Source of the DNA: Agapetus fuscipes
Taxonomy: Eukaryota; Arthropoda; Insecta; Trichoptera; Glossosomatidae
Assembly (NCBI GenBank): GCA_951799405.1
Contig: OX637332.1
Coordinates: 11,661,001 to 11,725,000 of the forward strand
DNA length: 64,000 nt
Direction of reading: 5' to 3'
Position numbers and translations under genes: made by a program. This document shows positions 43,329 through 54,318 of this stretch, piece after piece. Positions within the stretch are counted from its first letter, which is position 1; every line of letters begins with the position of its first letter. Under the pieces are notes generated by a model that was not told where the DNA came from, ran no database searches, and saw only the letters and a list, made by a program, of their open reading frames with translations.

Positions 43329-46300
43329 ATGGAGTCCATAAATTTTGATCCTCTCAAGTTAAAAATATCTTTTAATGGTGAAAGTGAACCAAATGAATTT
43401 ATAATAAGGTTAGAAGAATTAGCCAAAGTCTACAAATTAAAATTAGATTATTTGGTAGAGTGTATGCCTATATTTTTAACAGATTTTCCGTTAACTTGGT
43501 ACAGAGCAATTAACTGTGAATTTGATTGGAAAATTTTTAAAACCAAATTCTTACAACAATTTGAAAAATATGACTTTCAAAGGAATCTTAAGTTAGAAAT
43601 TTTAAATATGGTACAAGGTCATGATAATGCATCTGTTTATATTTTAAAGGTAAAATCAAAAAATAATTTATTAAATAAAAGAATGCATGATAAAGAACTT
43701 ATGGACATAATAATTTATGGATTGTCAGAAAAATATGCAACTTTACTGACAACATCTGAAATTAAAAATACAGAGGAATTATCTACAATATGTAGCAAGT
43801 TTGAATCATTTATAAAATTTAATGAATGTAAGAATTTAAATGTAATGAATGACATAAAAGAGAAAAATGTAATGCAAAAATGCAATTTTTGTAATAAATT
43901 AGGACATGATGAAATAGATTGTTGGACTAAAAATAGAAAATTAGATTACATACAGAATAAATGTAGAAGTTTCACAAATAATTTAGTATGCCACTTTTGT
44001 AATAAAAGAGGACATGTGGAAAGAAATTGTTTTATAAAAAATGGAAATTTTAAAAAACACACAGTAATCTGTTACTCATGTAAGCGTACAGGACATGTAC
44101 AAAAAGATTGTTTTGTTAAAAATAAAAAAAGTGATTATACAGACAAAACAAAAATGAACAGAAATATAAATATACAAAACAGAACAAATACGACATACAA
44201 AAGTAATTCAAAAAAACTTGTAGATAGTCGGCCTTCAGTACAAACACAAAAATCAGAAATGAAGAGCTGGCTTAATTTCATTCAAATTTTTAATAAAAAT
44301 TATCAAATTGCACCACTCATTTTTGCTAAACAATTTGATAAAAGACCATTTTTAACAGTAAATATTGAGAACAAAAACTTTACAGGTTTACTAGATTCAG
44401 GTGCATCTATTTCTGCAATCAATGAAAAAACATTTGATTATTTTTTACAAAGAAATTACAAAATTATAAAAACCCATGAAAGTATCTCGTTAGCAAATGG
44501 TAAAAATATAAAAATACTTGGTAAAATAAATTTAGAGGTAAAATGTGACAATCAAATAAAACATGTAGATTTTTATGTTTTACAAGGTTTACAACAAGAC
44601 TTAATTTTTGGAATAGATTTTTGGATAAAATTTGAATTAGAACCGAGTTTAATAAGTAAAATTACATATTCAAATAGCAAAAATATTAGTGAATTAGGTA
44701 AAATTACAAATAGAACTAAATTAACAGATAACCAATTACAGCAATTAAAAACAATAGAAAATGATTTCAAGGACATCTCTTATGAAAAAATAGGCTTAGG
44801 ATGCACAAACCTCATTGAACACAGAATTCAGACAGAAGGTCCTCCAATAAAACAAAAGTATTATCCACTCAGTCCAGCAAGACAGAGACAGGTTAACACA
44901 GAGTTAGATAAAATGTTAAAAGAAGGTATAGTTGAACAATCCAAATCTTCGTGGTCCAGTCCTGTTGTGATTGTAATTAAAAAGGATGGAACGCCTAGAT
45001 TTTGTTTGGACTCTAGAAGACTCAATGAAGTAACAAAACGAGATAATTATCCCATTCCAAATTTAAATCAAGTTTTAGCAAATTTACGAAATGCCAAATA
45101 TATCTCTTCAATAGATTTAAGCAAGGCGTTTTGGCAAATTCCACTAGAAGAATCGTCCAAAGAAAAAACTGCCTTCGTCGTACCAAATAGAGGGTTGTTT
45201 CAATTCACAAAAATGCCGTTCGGTTTAAAAAATTCAAGTTCTGAAACACAGCGTTTATTAGACAAGTTATTTGGACCTAAATTTGATACTAACATATTTT
45301 GTTATATCGATGACTTAATTATTATTAACGAAGATTTCAATTCACATTTAAATTTATTAAAACAAGTTAAAAATATATTACAAGAAGCAGGGTTAACGGT
45401 AAAATTTTCAAAATGTGAATTTTGCAAAGATAGTTTAAAATATTTGGGATACATTATTGATGAAAATGGATTAAGGCCAGATTCAAATAAAGTCAAGATT
45501 ATAGAGGAATATCCTTCACCGAAAAATGTAAAACAACTACGAATGTTTTTAGGTTTGGTAGGATTTTATAGAAAAGTTATACGAAACTGCAGTGAGATAT
45601 CATATCCACTAAATAAATTATTGAGAGGTAAAAAAGGTCAGAACAATTTTAATTGGTCAAAAGAATCTGAGGATGCATTTAATAATTTAAAATTAGCCTT
45701 AAGCACAGCCCCTGTATTAATATGTCCGGATTTCACAAAAGATTTTTTTTTACACACTGATGCCAGTAAAAATCAAGTAGCTTCAGTATTAAACCAAAAT
45801 ATCAATGGGTCCGAAAAGCCAATAGCATATTTTTCAAGAAGTTTGACAGTTAGAGAACAAAACTATTCGACATCAGAACGTGAGCTTCTTGCCATTGTAG
45901 AGTCAATTGAACATTTTCGATCTTATCTAGATGGGATGAAATTCAAGGTAATAACTGATCATATGGCATTAAAATTCTTGAATAAAATATCAAATCCAAC
46001 AGGTAGATTAGCAAGATGGGCCATGAGACTTTCACAGTATGAATTTGAGATTGAGCATAGAAAAGGGAAAGAACATACAGTGCCAGATGTATTATCTAGG
46101 ATTCCTGGTACTAAAGAAATGGAAGTAATAAATTCAAATATTGCAGATCCTTGGTATAATAATATCGCAGAAGGATGTACAAAAACACCACACAAATACA
46201 AAAAATTCAAAATGGTAGATAATAAATTATTTAAACTAATAAATGATGATAATCCTTTCACAGAGGAATATAATTGGAAAGAGATACCTATTATAGACAA

Positions 46301-47369
46301 TAGATTAACTATAATAAAGAATCATCATGATAATGGACATGTAGGTATTTTTAAAACTTATAAATACATATCAAGATGTTACTATTGGAAAAATATGTAT
46401 GCAGATATAAAAAGTTTTATAAATAAATGTCAAAAATGTAAAATGTATAAGCCGAATAATTTACCTCCAGCAGGAAAAATGGAAAATAGAAAAAGAGTGG
46501 ATAGACCGTTAAAAATGTTGAGTATTGATTTGATAGGACCATTACCAAAATCAAGTACAGGTTATATACATATATTATCAATAATAGATGTTTTTACCAA
46601 ATATTGTTGGTTATTTCCTTTAAGAAGAGCTACTACAGAAGAAATAGTAAAATTAATAGAAAATAAAATATTTTTAACAGAAGGAGTACCGCAAACGATA
46701 ATAACAGATAATGGAAAGAATTTAAAGTCTAATGCATTTAAAGATTTTATGTACTCATATGGAGTACAGAAAATATTTTATACAACTTTATATACTCCCA
46801 TGTGCAATAATGTAGAGACATATAATAGAACAATAGGATACACATTAGCTATTTTTGTTGAAAATGAACAAAGAAAATGGGATACTTTTTTAGATTCAGT
46901 ACAAAGCATAATAAATAATACAGTCAATTTAGCAACAGGATACACACCTAATGTATTAGCAAGAGGTAGGGAGATTGTACTAAATGGTGAAATTCATGGT
47001 GAAATAGTAAATGATGAAATAGAATCAAAGGAAGAATTAAATAAATATAGAGATATGCATAAAGATAAAATGAAGGAATTAAACACATTATACAAAATTG
47101 TAACAGAAAATTTATGGGATGCATATAATAAAAATGCAAATTATTATAATAAAGGTAGATCAAATCGTGTCTATGATCAAGGGGATATTGTATGGCGTAA
47201 AAATTTCATACAATCAAATGCAGGGAAATACTTCTGTACAAAGTTGGCTCCAAAATTTGTCAAAGCCAGAATAGAAAAGAAAGTTAGCAAGATAGTCTAT
47301 GTATTAAAAGATATAGACACAAATGTTATAAATAAATATCACATCAAGGACATAATCAAATTAGATTAA
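43329..47369 (+). CDS. Gypsy Gag-Pol polyprotein
   Basis: 1346 residues in one frame. The start is the first ATG after a leader full of stops. Gag: capsid-like region (about 1-180), then three CCHC zinc knuckles at about 185-198, 221-234 and 248-261, which bind RNA. Protease: DSGA at about 356-359. Reverse transcriptase: RRLNEVTKRDNYPIP, FGLKN and catalytic YIDD at 659-662. RNase H: HTDAS with D811 and TDH with D877. Integrase: zinc-binding H1000, H1004, C1034 and C1037, then catalytic D1067, D1127 and E1163 with the expected 35-residue gap. A C-terminal GPY/F-like tail holds GDIVWRKNF and KLAPKF; no chromodomain is visible. Gag and Pol share a frame with no shift or stop between them, so any Gag excess must come from another mechanism. 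Around E1163 the usual NGxxER becomes NNVETY, but the catalytic E is kept. No lesion seen. Confidence 0.95.
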   Translation: MESINFDPLKLKISFNGESEPNEFIIRLEELAKVYKLKLDYLVECMPIFLTDFPLTWYRAINCEFDWKIFKTKFLQQFEKYDFQRNLKLEILNMVQGHDNASVYILKVKSKNNLLNKRMHDKELMDIIIYGLSEKYATLLTTSEIKNTEELSTICSKFESFIKFNECKNLNVMNDIKEKNVMQKCNFCNKLGHDEIDCWTKNRKLDYIQNKCRSFTNNLVCHFCNKRGHVERNCFIKNGNFKKHTVICYSCKRTGHVQKDCFVKNKKSDYTDKTKMNRNINIQNRTNTTYKSNSKKLVDSRPSVQTQKSEMKSWLNFIQIFNKNYQIAPLIFAKQFDKRPFLTVNIENKNFTGLLDSGASISAINEKTFDYFLQRNYKIIKTHESISLANGKNIKILGKINLEVKCDNQIKHVDFYVLQGLQQDLIFGIDFWIKFELEPSLISKITYSNSKNISELGKITNRTKLTDNQLQQLKTIENDFKDISYEKIGLGCTNLIEHRIQTEGPPIKQKYYPLSPARQRQVNTELDKMLKEGIVEQSKSSWSSPVVIVIKKDGTPRFCLDSRRLNEVTKRDNYPIPNLNQVLANLRNAKYISSIDLSKAFWQIPLEESSKEKTAFVVPNRGLFQFTKMPFGLKNSSSETQRLLDKLFGPKFDTNIFCYIDDLIIINEDFNSHLNLLKQVKNILQEAGLTVKFSKCEFCKDSLKYLGYIIDENGLRPDSNKVKIIEEYPSPKNVKQLRMFLGLVGFYRKVIRNCSEISYPLNKLLRGKKGQNNFNWSKESEDAFNNLKLALSTAPVLICPDFTKDFFLHTDASKNQVASVLNQNINGSEKPIAYFSRSLTVREQNYSTSERELLAIVESIEHFRSYLDGMKFKVITDHMALKFLNKISNPTGRLARWAMRLSQYEFEIEHRKGKEHTVPDVLSRIPGTKEMEVINSNIADPWYNNIAEGCTKTPHKYKKFKMVDNKLFKLINDDNPFTEEYNWKEIPIIDNRLTIIKNHHDNGHVGIFKTYKYISRCYYWKNMYADIKSFINKCQKCKMYKPNNLPPAGKMENRKRVDRPLKMLSIDLIGPLPKSSTGYIHILSIIDVFTKYCWLFPLRRATTEEIVKLIENKIFLTEGVPQTIITDNGKNLKSNAFKDFMYSYGVQKIFYTTLYTPMCNNVETYNRTIGYTLAIFVENEQRKWDTFLDSVQSIINNTVNLATGYTPNVLARGREIVLNGEIHGEIVNDEIESKEELNKYRDMHKDKMKELNTLYKIVTENLWDAYNKNANYYNKGRSNRVYDQGDIVWRKNFIQSNAGKYFCTKLAPKFVKARIEKKVSKIVYVLKDIDTNVINKYHIKDIIKLD

Positions 47370-48019
47370 AAAAAAAAAAAAAAAAAAAAACATATTTTCA
47401 TGTGTATGAAAAATTTGAGGTGATGAATGATACGGTGAAAGTTGATATAAAAGTGATCAGTGAAAGAATGAATTATGAAATATTGCATGAATGAAGGTAT
47501 GAAACATAAATTAAACAAAGTATTACATATGAAGGTAAAGTTTTTTAAAAAAAAATTTATGGACTGATAAATTTATTAATGAAAAATAAATTTGAAATAA
47601 ATTTAAATATTGGGAAAGATGTGATACATGTTTAAAAAAAAAAAGTTATTTTAATGAATTGATTAATTAACTGGTGAATGTTTATTATGTATTGTTATTT
47701 GATTATTTTGAATTGTTGAATTAAGTATTTAAAAAAAAAACAAATATTTGTTTATAATATTGAATATGAAATTTGTGTTAAAAAAATATATATATTAATT
47801 TTAGTATGAAAATAATTGGTATTGTTAAAAAAGGTATTAATGACTGAATAATGTATCAGAAACAGGTTTTTTTTTTTATTTTCATATTTTTGAAATTTAT
47901 CCTTAAAATAAAACAAAATATGTGGCGCCGGCTGAGCATTATGATACATTATTTACTCATTGTAAAAGAAAAAAAAAATTGGGAATGTTTTTTTTTTTTA
48001 TGAGAGGAAGGAGGTGTAT
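47370..48019 (+). other. Gypsy 3' non-coding region and polypurine tract
   Basis: An A-run of about 22 bases follows the stop codon, then about 600 bp of AT-rich DNA without an env-like frame. The purine tract GAGAGGAAGGAGG (48002-48014) lies five bases before the 3' LTR, slightly farther than usual. Confidence 0.75.
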
Positions 48020-48280
48020 TGTAACGAGATGGATTTGTTTGTTAGGTAAAATGGAACATGAGATTTGAATTTGAATGAAAAGGAAAACAAAGGAAGGCAG
48101 AAAGGAGGAGAAGCTTGCCTGGCGGGATAGCCACAAGCCTGTGTAATTAAGAATAAAGAATATTATTGTGCTGTGGTTAATTGTGTATACATTGTGAAAG
48201 AAATAAAAGTAAACATATTAAAGTGTGTATGTTATATTATTAATTGTGTCAATCAGCAGGACAGAAGAAAAACCCTCACA
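48020..48280 (+). repeat. 3' LTR (261 bp)
   Basis: TGTAACGAG to CCCTCACA, single-copy version of the 5' LTR. I see no base differences outside the duplication. Confidence 0.95.
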
Positions 48281-48510
48281 ACCCTTTTCCGTCCGACTAT
48301 AAAGATAGTTTTTTTCTTTAAATACCAAAAGATTCACGAGCTCTCTTGAGAGTACAGGCATTTTGCGAAGAGTTTTAAATTAACTACACCTATTTAAACG
48401 TCGTGTTAATTAAGGATTTCAAGACAAATTAGTAGAAGCTTGAGAACAGGAATCAACATTTATTCTCCGATGTTGTAAATCCTCGGTTTTATTGACATCT
48501 TCAAATGTAA

Positions 48511-48833
48511 CTAAGCTATACATACAGTATTACTTCTTACCACGTTTTTCCCGAAGGGGTTACATGTGGCGAGTGAACCTATTTGTTTTTACAGGAAAAT
48601 GGGGCCAGCTTTACGTCAACCACTTGAGCTGAAGTGGGAGTTTCCTAACTCGCAAAAGAGCTAATATAATACTTATTTCTCGTGAAGACTGAGTAAGCCT
48701 TGTGGGTATTTTATTTTGGTTTTGAAATAAATACCGAAACGAGAAATCATTGAAGCCACCCTCGGTGGGATTCAAACCATTGCTCTCCGCATGGAATGCA
48801 ATCACTCTACCAACTGAGCTATTGACGGGACTA
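48511..48833 (-). mobile_element. SINE family A copy
   Basis: Minus orientation: CTAAGCTATACATACAGTA end, ACATGTGGCGAGTGAACC, ACTTGAGCTGAAGTGGGAG, and a tRNA-like head with AACTGAGCTATTGACGGGAC. Confidence 0.8.
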
Positions 48834-49324
48834 GCTTTTTTTTATAAATTATCACCATATAACATGCATAGAAATAATAAGGAATTGACCACAGCTGATC
48901 TGTGGTATTGACTCACCTTTATTCTTGGAAAGGTATTATTTAGCATATTTTACCGTTTAATTTGAAACTGTCCTATTAATCTGAGTTCTTTGAGAATCAC
49001 CCTCACCCTCTCGTTTCCTCTTCGAGGATTTTTTAGAAGCCAAAAACGCCAAAAGTTTAAAATTTAATAAAGTGTTCATATGACAGAGAAACTTTTATTT
49101 GGTAAACACTGTGTACATAGTCTGTACATTCTATGCACTTTGTGTCTCATACTTGAGTTGACTAGTAATTCCATCAACTCTGAGCTTCTCGTTTATATTT
49201 GATGAACAATTTTCATGTGTAAACTCACTTCATAACCAAATTTAAAGATAAACATGTAGCAGATTTTGGTGAAAGATGAAGAGGTTAATGAAATGCACAC
49301 ATTTTGTTAAAGGTATATTTTATG
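48834..49324. other. unclassified sequence
   Basis: No recognised gene or family. Confidence 0.3.
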
Positions 49325-49565
49325 CCTCGACTTATACGTTGGCATGAGGCTGATCTCCCAGACTGTTAAACTAGTTCACTGTTGCCAATGTCACCCCTGT
49401 TTCAGGGAAAGTCGGCGATGGTTCCGGGATTTATGTTAATTTGACGTTTGAGTAGTCCTATGAAAGTGCATGTGCAGCATGTGTGAGCGTGAACTTATAC
49501 AATATTGCTTCTGAATATGCATTAAAAATGAATTTTTAATGATAATTTATCTTAGCAAATTAAAT
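49325..49565 (+). mobile_element. family D copy, diverged
   Basis: CTCGACTTATACGTTGGCAT head, CACCCCTGTTTCAGGGAAAG, decayed tail. Confidence 0.7.
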
Positions 49566-49611
49566 AACAGAAATAGTTTTTTCTTTTGCTTTCTTTCACG
49601 AGTTTATGCAT

Positions 49612-49761
49612 AAAGTGTGTGTTCATGTAAGATTTGGTTTATTTTGTATGTACACATGCAGCATGCGTAAGCGCGAACTAACATGTGCCTGCTGGTGTGT
49701 GTGCATTAAATATGAGCCTTAAATGTTAAAACATGCCTGAAACTTAGATTATAGATAGATA
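49612..49761 (+). mobile_element. family D fragment, distal half
   Basis: GTTCATGTAAGATTTGGTTT to GAAACTTAGATTATAGATAG. With the copy before it, a same-orientation pair. Confidence 0.65.
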
Positions 49762-49878
49762 ATCACAAAATATGTGTAGTTTCGTAAAAACATGTGAGCG
49801 TTTAAAAAACATAATATTTACTTATAAAAGTATTTCACATAATAAGTTAACGTAATAATAATAATAATGCTACAATGA

Positions 49879-50080
49879 TTTATTTGGTGAGCGCTGTTTT
49901 TATGTGAATCATACCTCAAGAGCCCTCTGCAAGCTTGGTCATCGCTATACAAAGCGCCGATTCTAAAGAAAGACCCAGCAGCTGTCAGACTGGACCTTTT
50001 GGTGACCGGCCTTTGCTAATGATTTATGCATTATTCAACCCAACGAAGAGCATTTTATGCGAATATAAAAGTTCGTGTCT
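49879..50080 (-). mobile_element. SINE family C copy, head lost
   Basis: GGTGAGCGCTGTTTTTATGT, CAAAGCGCCGATTCTAAAG, GGTGACCGGCC and TTCAACCCAACGAAGAGCA are family C in minus orientation. Confidence 0.7.
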
Positions 50081-50299
50081 ATGTGTTTGTATGTCTAGGC
50101 GTATTTACAAGCTATATTATATGTGTGTATAGACGTAAGTGTTTGCCACTTTGAACTGTTGGTACTTCTCGTACTCTCTAAAAAACATCCATTCGAGAGG
50201 CGTCTCGTATGGTCATGAACATGCGAGATTAGGCATTGCTCATACATAAATACTGGCTGCGGTTCTGTGAATCATCAGTGATCCATTAACGCCCAAGAC

Positions 50300-50506
50300 G
50301 TTCACTTTGCCAATGTCACCCCTGCTTCAGGGAAGGTCGGCAAGAGATGCAGGGCTTATGTTCATTTGAGATTGGGTTTTTTATATTGTAGGTCCACATG
50401 CGGCATGTGTACCTAAGCGCGAAATTATGCATATCTGCTTGTGGGAATGCATTTAAAATGAATCTCAAATGATACATATCTTTGCAGCTTAGATTTAGAT
50501 TTTTAG
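50300..50506 (+). mobile_element. family D copy, head lost
   Basis: GTTCACTTTGCCAATGTCAC to TTTGCAGCTTAGATTTAG. Confidence 0.75.
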
Positions 50507-51363
50507 ACGTGAAGCCGCCAATACAGAAGTTAAAGAGTGAACCATATGTAATCGATTTGTTAAAAATAGATTACTATAAAATATATTCAACTGCAATTTT
50601 ATTAAAAGTGAGCCCAAAATTAATCATAACTATGTGTATGGTTTATTTATGAATGGTAAGGACAACATTTCATTGTAACTAAGATTGTAAGAAAAGAAAG
50701 TGATTTCATGTGCGTCACCCTTGCCAGCTTGATCGCTACCGTATATTTTCCTGTCATGAATTTAAAAACAATATTTATTCTTTTCTTTGCGTTGTCATCG
50801 CGCTGGTTGGCTTACTGCAAGCACTTACACATCAGGCTTCCGGCTCTCCTTCCAACTAACTTGTCGCTAACTTTCGCAGTGCCTTAGGACAAGTCATTTG
50901 AAATCCAACCTTTCTACTTTTTTCAAAAAATGTCAAAAAATGTACTTTCATTCTTTATGAAGTTTTTTTTTGCTTTTCAAACTTTTGTTAGGAATATGTA
51001 GTTGTGTTTTGTGTTTGTTTATGTGAGTTAATAAAGTCTCTTTAGAAATAAATAGATGTTAGTTACTTACATAATTTGTATTTGATATTTATTTGGATTG
51101 TTTGAGATTGCTTCCGTGTTACGTCGGATGTTCTAGTAAAGTTTCACATGTAACGATTCTCAATGATTCGAGAATAATCTTTATACTTGCTATAAAATGA
51201 GGAACAAAGCTCTTTGTAGCTTGAAAAGTCAATCGACCGTTGTATTGTGCAGGTGTTAAGTGACTCTGTATCCAAACTGAAACTGAAATTAATTATGTAA
51301 AAAAAATCCCCGCAGTTTTAATTTAATTGAACCCGCGTAAAATTATTACAATGTTATGATATT
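50507..51363. other. unclassified sequence
   Basis: No recognised gene or family. Confidence 0.3.
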
Positions 51364-51610
51364 CCTTCACAAATATGTTGAAATGAGGCTAACCCTCATG
51401 TTGTGCAAACTTTTTTCACTTTTACCAATGCAACCCTGGTTTAAGGGCAAGGCGGCAGGAGTTGCAAGATTTCTTTCATGTGAGGTTTGGTTTATTTTGT
51501 ACGTACACGTTCAGCATGTGTAAGCACGAACTAACACGTGCCTGCTTATGGGCATCTAATAAATAATATGAGCCTTAAATGTCAATATACCTTTGTCACA
51601 TAGATTATAT
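51364..51610 (+). mobile_element. family D copy, diverged
   Basis: GTTGAAATGAGGCTAACCC head, GCAGGAGTTGCAAGATTTC, GAACTAACACGTGCCTGCTT, ACATAGATTATAT tail. Confidence 0.65.
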
Positions 51611-51890
51611 CCTAAATACATGCCAATATTTTTACCATTATGACTTACGTTTATACATTTTATATTCGTGAACAAAATATATAATGAAAACTTGAGTAAG
51701 ATATTAGTCTATATACTTTTTAATTTTATTTAATAAATATATAAAAGATAAATTTATTTTGTCTGCTTTTCAGTGATAGTAAATGTGTGTTATAGGGTGT
51801 TGTTGTATAGTGGTGGTATGGTGTTTTAGATATAAGGGTCTCATTAAATTTTTATATAAAACGGATTAAAATCATTTATCTTTAATGTTA

Positions 51891-52009
51891 ATCTATAATT
51901 TCAGTGGCGAAAATATATAAATATTAAGGATACATATTAAATGTATACCTTCAAGCAGACACGTACAAGTTTGCGCTTACACAAGCCGCATGTGAACTTA
52001 CAACATAAT
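51891..52009 (-). mobile_element. family D fragment
   Basis: AATCTATAATTTCAGTGGCG to AGCCGCATGTGAACTTACA. Confidence 0.55.
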
Positions 52010-52115
52010 TACTCAAACTATTTACTCAAATAACCTTACTTAAATAACGTTCACAAGGATAAAATTGGAAAAGTATTTTTTTTTTTAGTATGGATGATAA
52101 TAATAACATTAGGAT

Positions 52116-52370
52116 GACTTTATGGGTAAGTGCTGTTTTTGTGTGTGTGAGCTTGTTCGTCGCTATACAAAGCGCCAATTCTCAAGCAAGACGCAGTTGC
52201 TGTAAGGCTGGATGGTGGTCGGTATTTGTTTCTGGTGTATAAATTTTTCAACCCAGCGAAGTGCATATTTGAAAGTATAAATAGCATATTATTTGTGATC
52301 CGCCAGAATTCGAACCCACAACCTTCCATTTACGAGTCCGAAGCGCAAACCTCTACACTACGGACCGGTC
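52116..52370 (-). mobile_element. SINE family C copy, full length
   Basis: Read on the minus strand, the head GACCGGTCCGTAGTGTAGAG has B box GGGTTCGAATTC; the body holds the TTGAGAATTGGCGCTTTGTA block and ends AAAAACAGCACTTACCC. It best shows the tRNA-derived head of this family. Confidence 0.8.
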
Positions 52371-53189
52371 TAAAGTAAGCCACATACAATCCTATAAGGC
52401 AGGGAACACATAATACAATAAATTACATTTTACAAATATACAAAACAACCGGACCTTGCAAAGAAATATTTTTAAAATCAACAAATCAATAAAAATTATG
52501 ATTTACGAAAAATAAATCAGTCATATAAGTGAATGAGTAGAATAAATATATTTTCTACGACGCGACGGTGAAATTTGAATTTTATTTTTGAAAACAAGCA
52601 TTTTTATTTTTTTTATTTTTTCCGCATTATTTTTATAGCCGGACAAAAAATATGATTATGAAATTAAGCGGATGAAAAATCATGGATGTTGTTTTTCCCC
52701 TTAAATAAGCAATTATTACTCATGAAGTACTTAAGTACCTGCCGTTTTCATTCGAAGATAATATTTTTCATTCTCAATTATACTAATTAAAATCCAATGA
52801 CAAAAAACATTTAAAAGAGATCTTTTTCTGCGAATCTTTTGAAATAAAAAATTGTTGATAATTTTTGTTTTTAAAAACTCTTATATTCATTCATTCATTG
52901 TTAAAAAAAAAACCATAACAATGCGATAAATGAAAAAAAGTTTAAATAAATGTTTATATAATTTTACATTAAATACTAAGTTGGCGTAAGACTAACTTGT
53001 GACTGGATTTCAAAATAGTCCCTAGGGGTAGTCATTCGCAGACCAAGTCAGCGCAATATTCAAATGCACTACTACCATGACTCTTATTTTAGACTTTTGG
53101 CTTACAGAACAACTTCCTGAGGTTCATGCTTAGTGGTAAATGCAAGTATTTGCCTCACCATTTTTAAGATCAAAATTCAAAATTGACTT
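52371..53189. other. unclassified AT-rich sequence
   Basis: No recognised gene or family. Confidence 0.3.
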
Positions 53190-53270
53190 TTTATTACCCT
53201 CGTTGGGATTTGAGCCCAATTTTTTGGCACGGAATGCAAGCCCTTTACCAACTAAGCTATCGGCTGGACT
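53190..53270 (-). mobile_element. SINE family A, head fragment
   Basis: GGGATTTGAGCCCAA (B box side) and CCAACTAAGCTATCGGCTGG (A box side) in minus orientation; body missing. Confidence 0.6.
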
Positions 53271-54050
53271 AATTAAAAGGATGCATTTATACTCATTGCC
53301 TATTCTTTGCAATTTTCAATAAAAGGTTTTCATCTTTTATAATTTATATTATTGTTTGGAAGAATAAAAATATGTGTACATTTACCTAAAAGTGTTAAAA
53401 AATAGCGTGTGATTTTTTTTTCTTATAAATTTAACAGTATTATACATAAAACTGATTAGAACCTGGACTTGCATTAAATATACTCACTCACATTTTAAAA
53501 TAAAATTTTAGTGCTTTGTGGTTCCGATTATTATGTAATAAATACAAAATAACTTCTATCTTATACATGGAACTACTCAATATTTGTTATTGTTGTAAAC
53601 TGCTTAATCATTTTTCATACTTACAAGACTAACATAGCTGCTAAGTTTCCCAGTCTTTAAATTTCACGGAGATAATATCATCAAATTAAATTCAAGTTAC
53701 GAAGTACAAGGGCAAACAGATTAAGGTGTTTATCGACTGTATAGACGCGTAATCTAGGAAGTTTGTGATCTACTGAACCAGAAGAGGATGCCTTTCATGT
53801 ATAAATAGCTATTCAATAAAAGTGATCGCTTTGCATAGGCGGCGATTGGTTGAGTGGCTCGGAGAAATTGTATCATTAATATTTGTAGCCAAAGTGAAGT
53901 TTACTTGTCGTGTTAAATCTGTACAAAATTTATTTTCGGTTTTCTAAGATTATTTTTCTCTTTATTTTAAAGGTTGTCTATTAGCATAAAGCGCAGTAAT
54001 GAAGCTGGCTTAGTGGTATTTTTGTTAATGCATGTTGAATTTCAAATTGT

Positions 54051-54318
54051 TAGCGGGGGATGAACCTATTGGTTTTAACAGACGAAAAGGCCAGGTTTAT
54101 TAAAAAAAAATGTGTAAAAATTGAATCGTATGTGTGTTTTACCTAATTTGACACTAGCATGCTTTTATTTCTTGTGAAGACTGTGTATTGTGAAAGCTTT
54201 GCCGGTACTCAGATTTAGATTACAAATAAAGAGCCTAATGAGAAATAATACATTAAACTCTTAGCGAGATTCGCACGCTTGCACTATGGTTTTAAACGCA
54301 AGCTTTAGAACTGACTCA
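54051..54318 (-). mobile_element. SINE family A copy, heavily decayed
   Basis: GGGGGATGAACCTATT, TTATTTCTTGTGAAGACTG and AGCGAGATTCGCACGCTTGC can be aligned to family A in minus orientation. Confidence 0.5.

Larger units (their letters stand above)
42389..48280 (+). mobile_element. complete Ty3/Gypsy LTR retrotransposon
   Basis: 5892 bp between direct 4-bp duplications ACCC (42385-42388 and 48281-48284). Order: 5' LTR, tRNA-Lys primer site, leader, one gag-pol frame, non-coding 3' region, purine tract, 3' LTR. There is no env-like frame. The LTRs are identical over their shared 261 bp and the coding frame is unbroken, so insertion was very recent and the element may still be active. Confidence 0.95.

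Noticed and set aside
47370..48019. Search for an env-like gene after gag-pol
   Set aside because: Only AT-rich non-coding DNA and poly-A/poly-T runs; no frame long enough.
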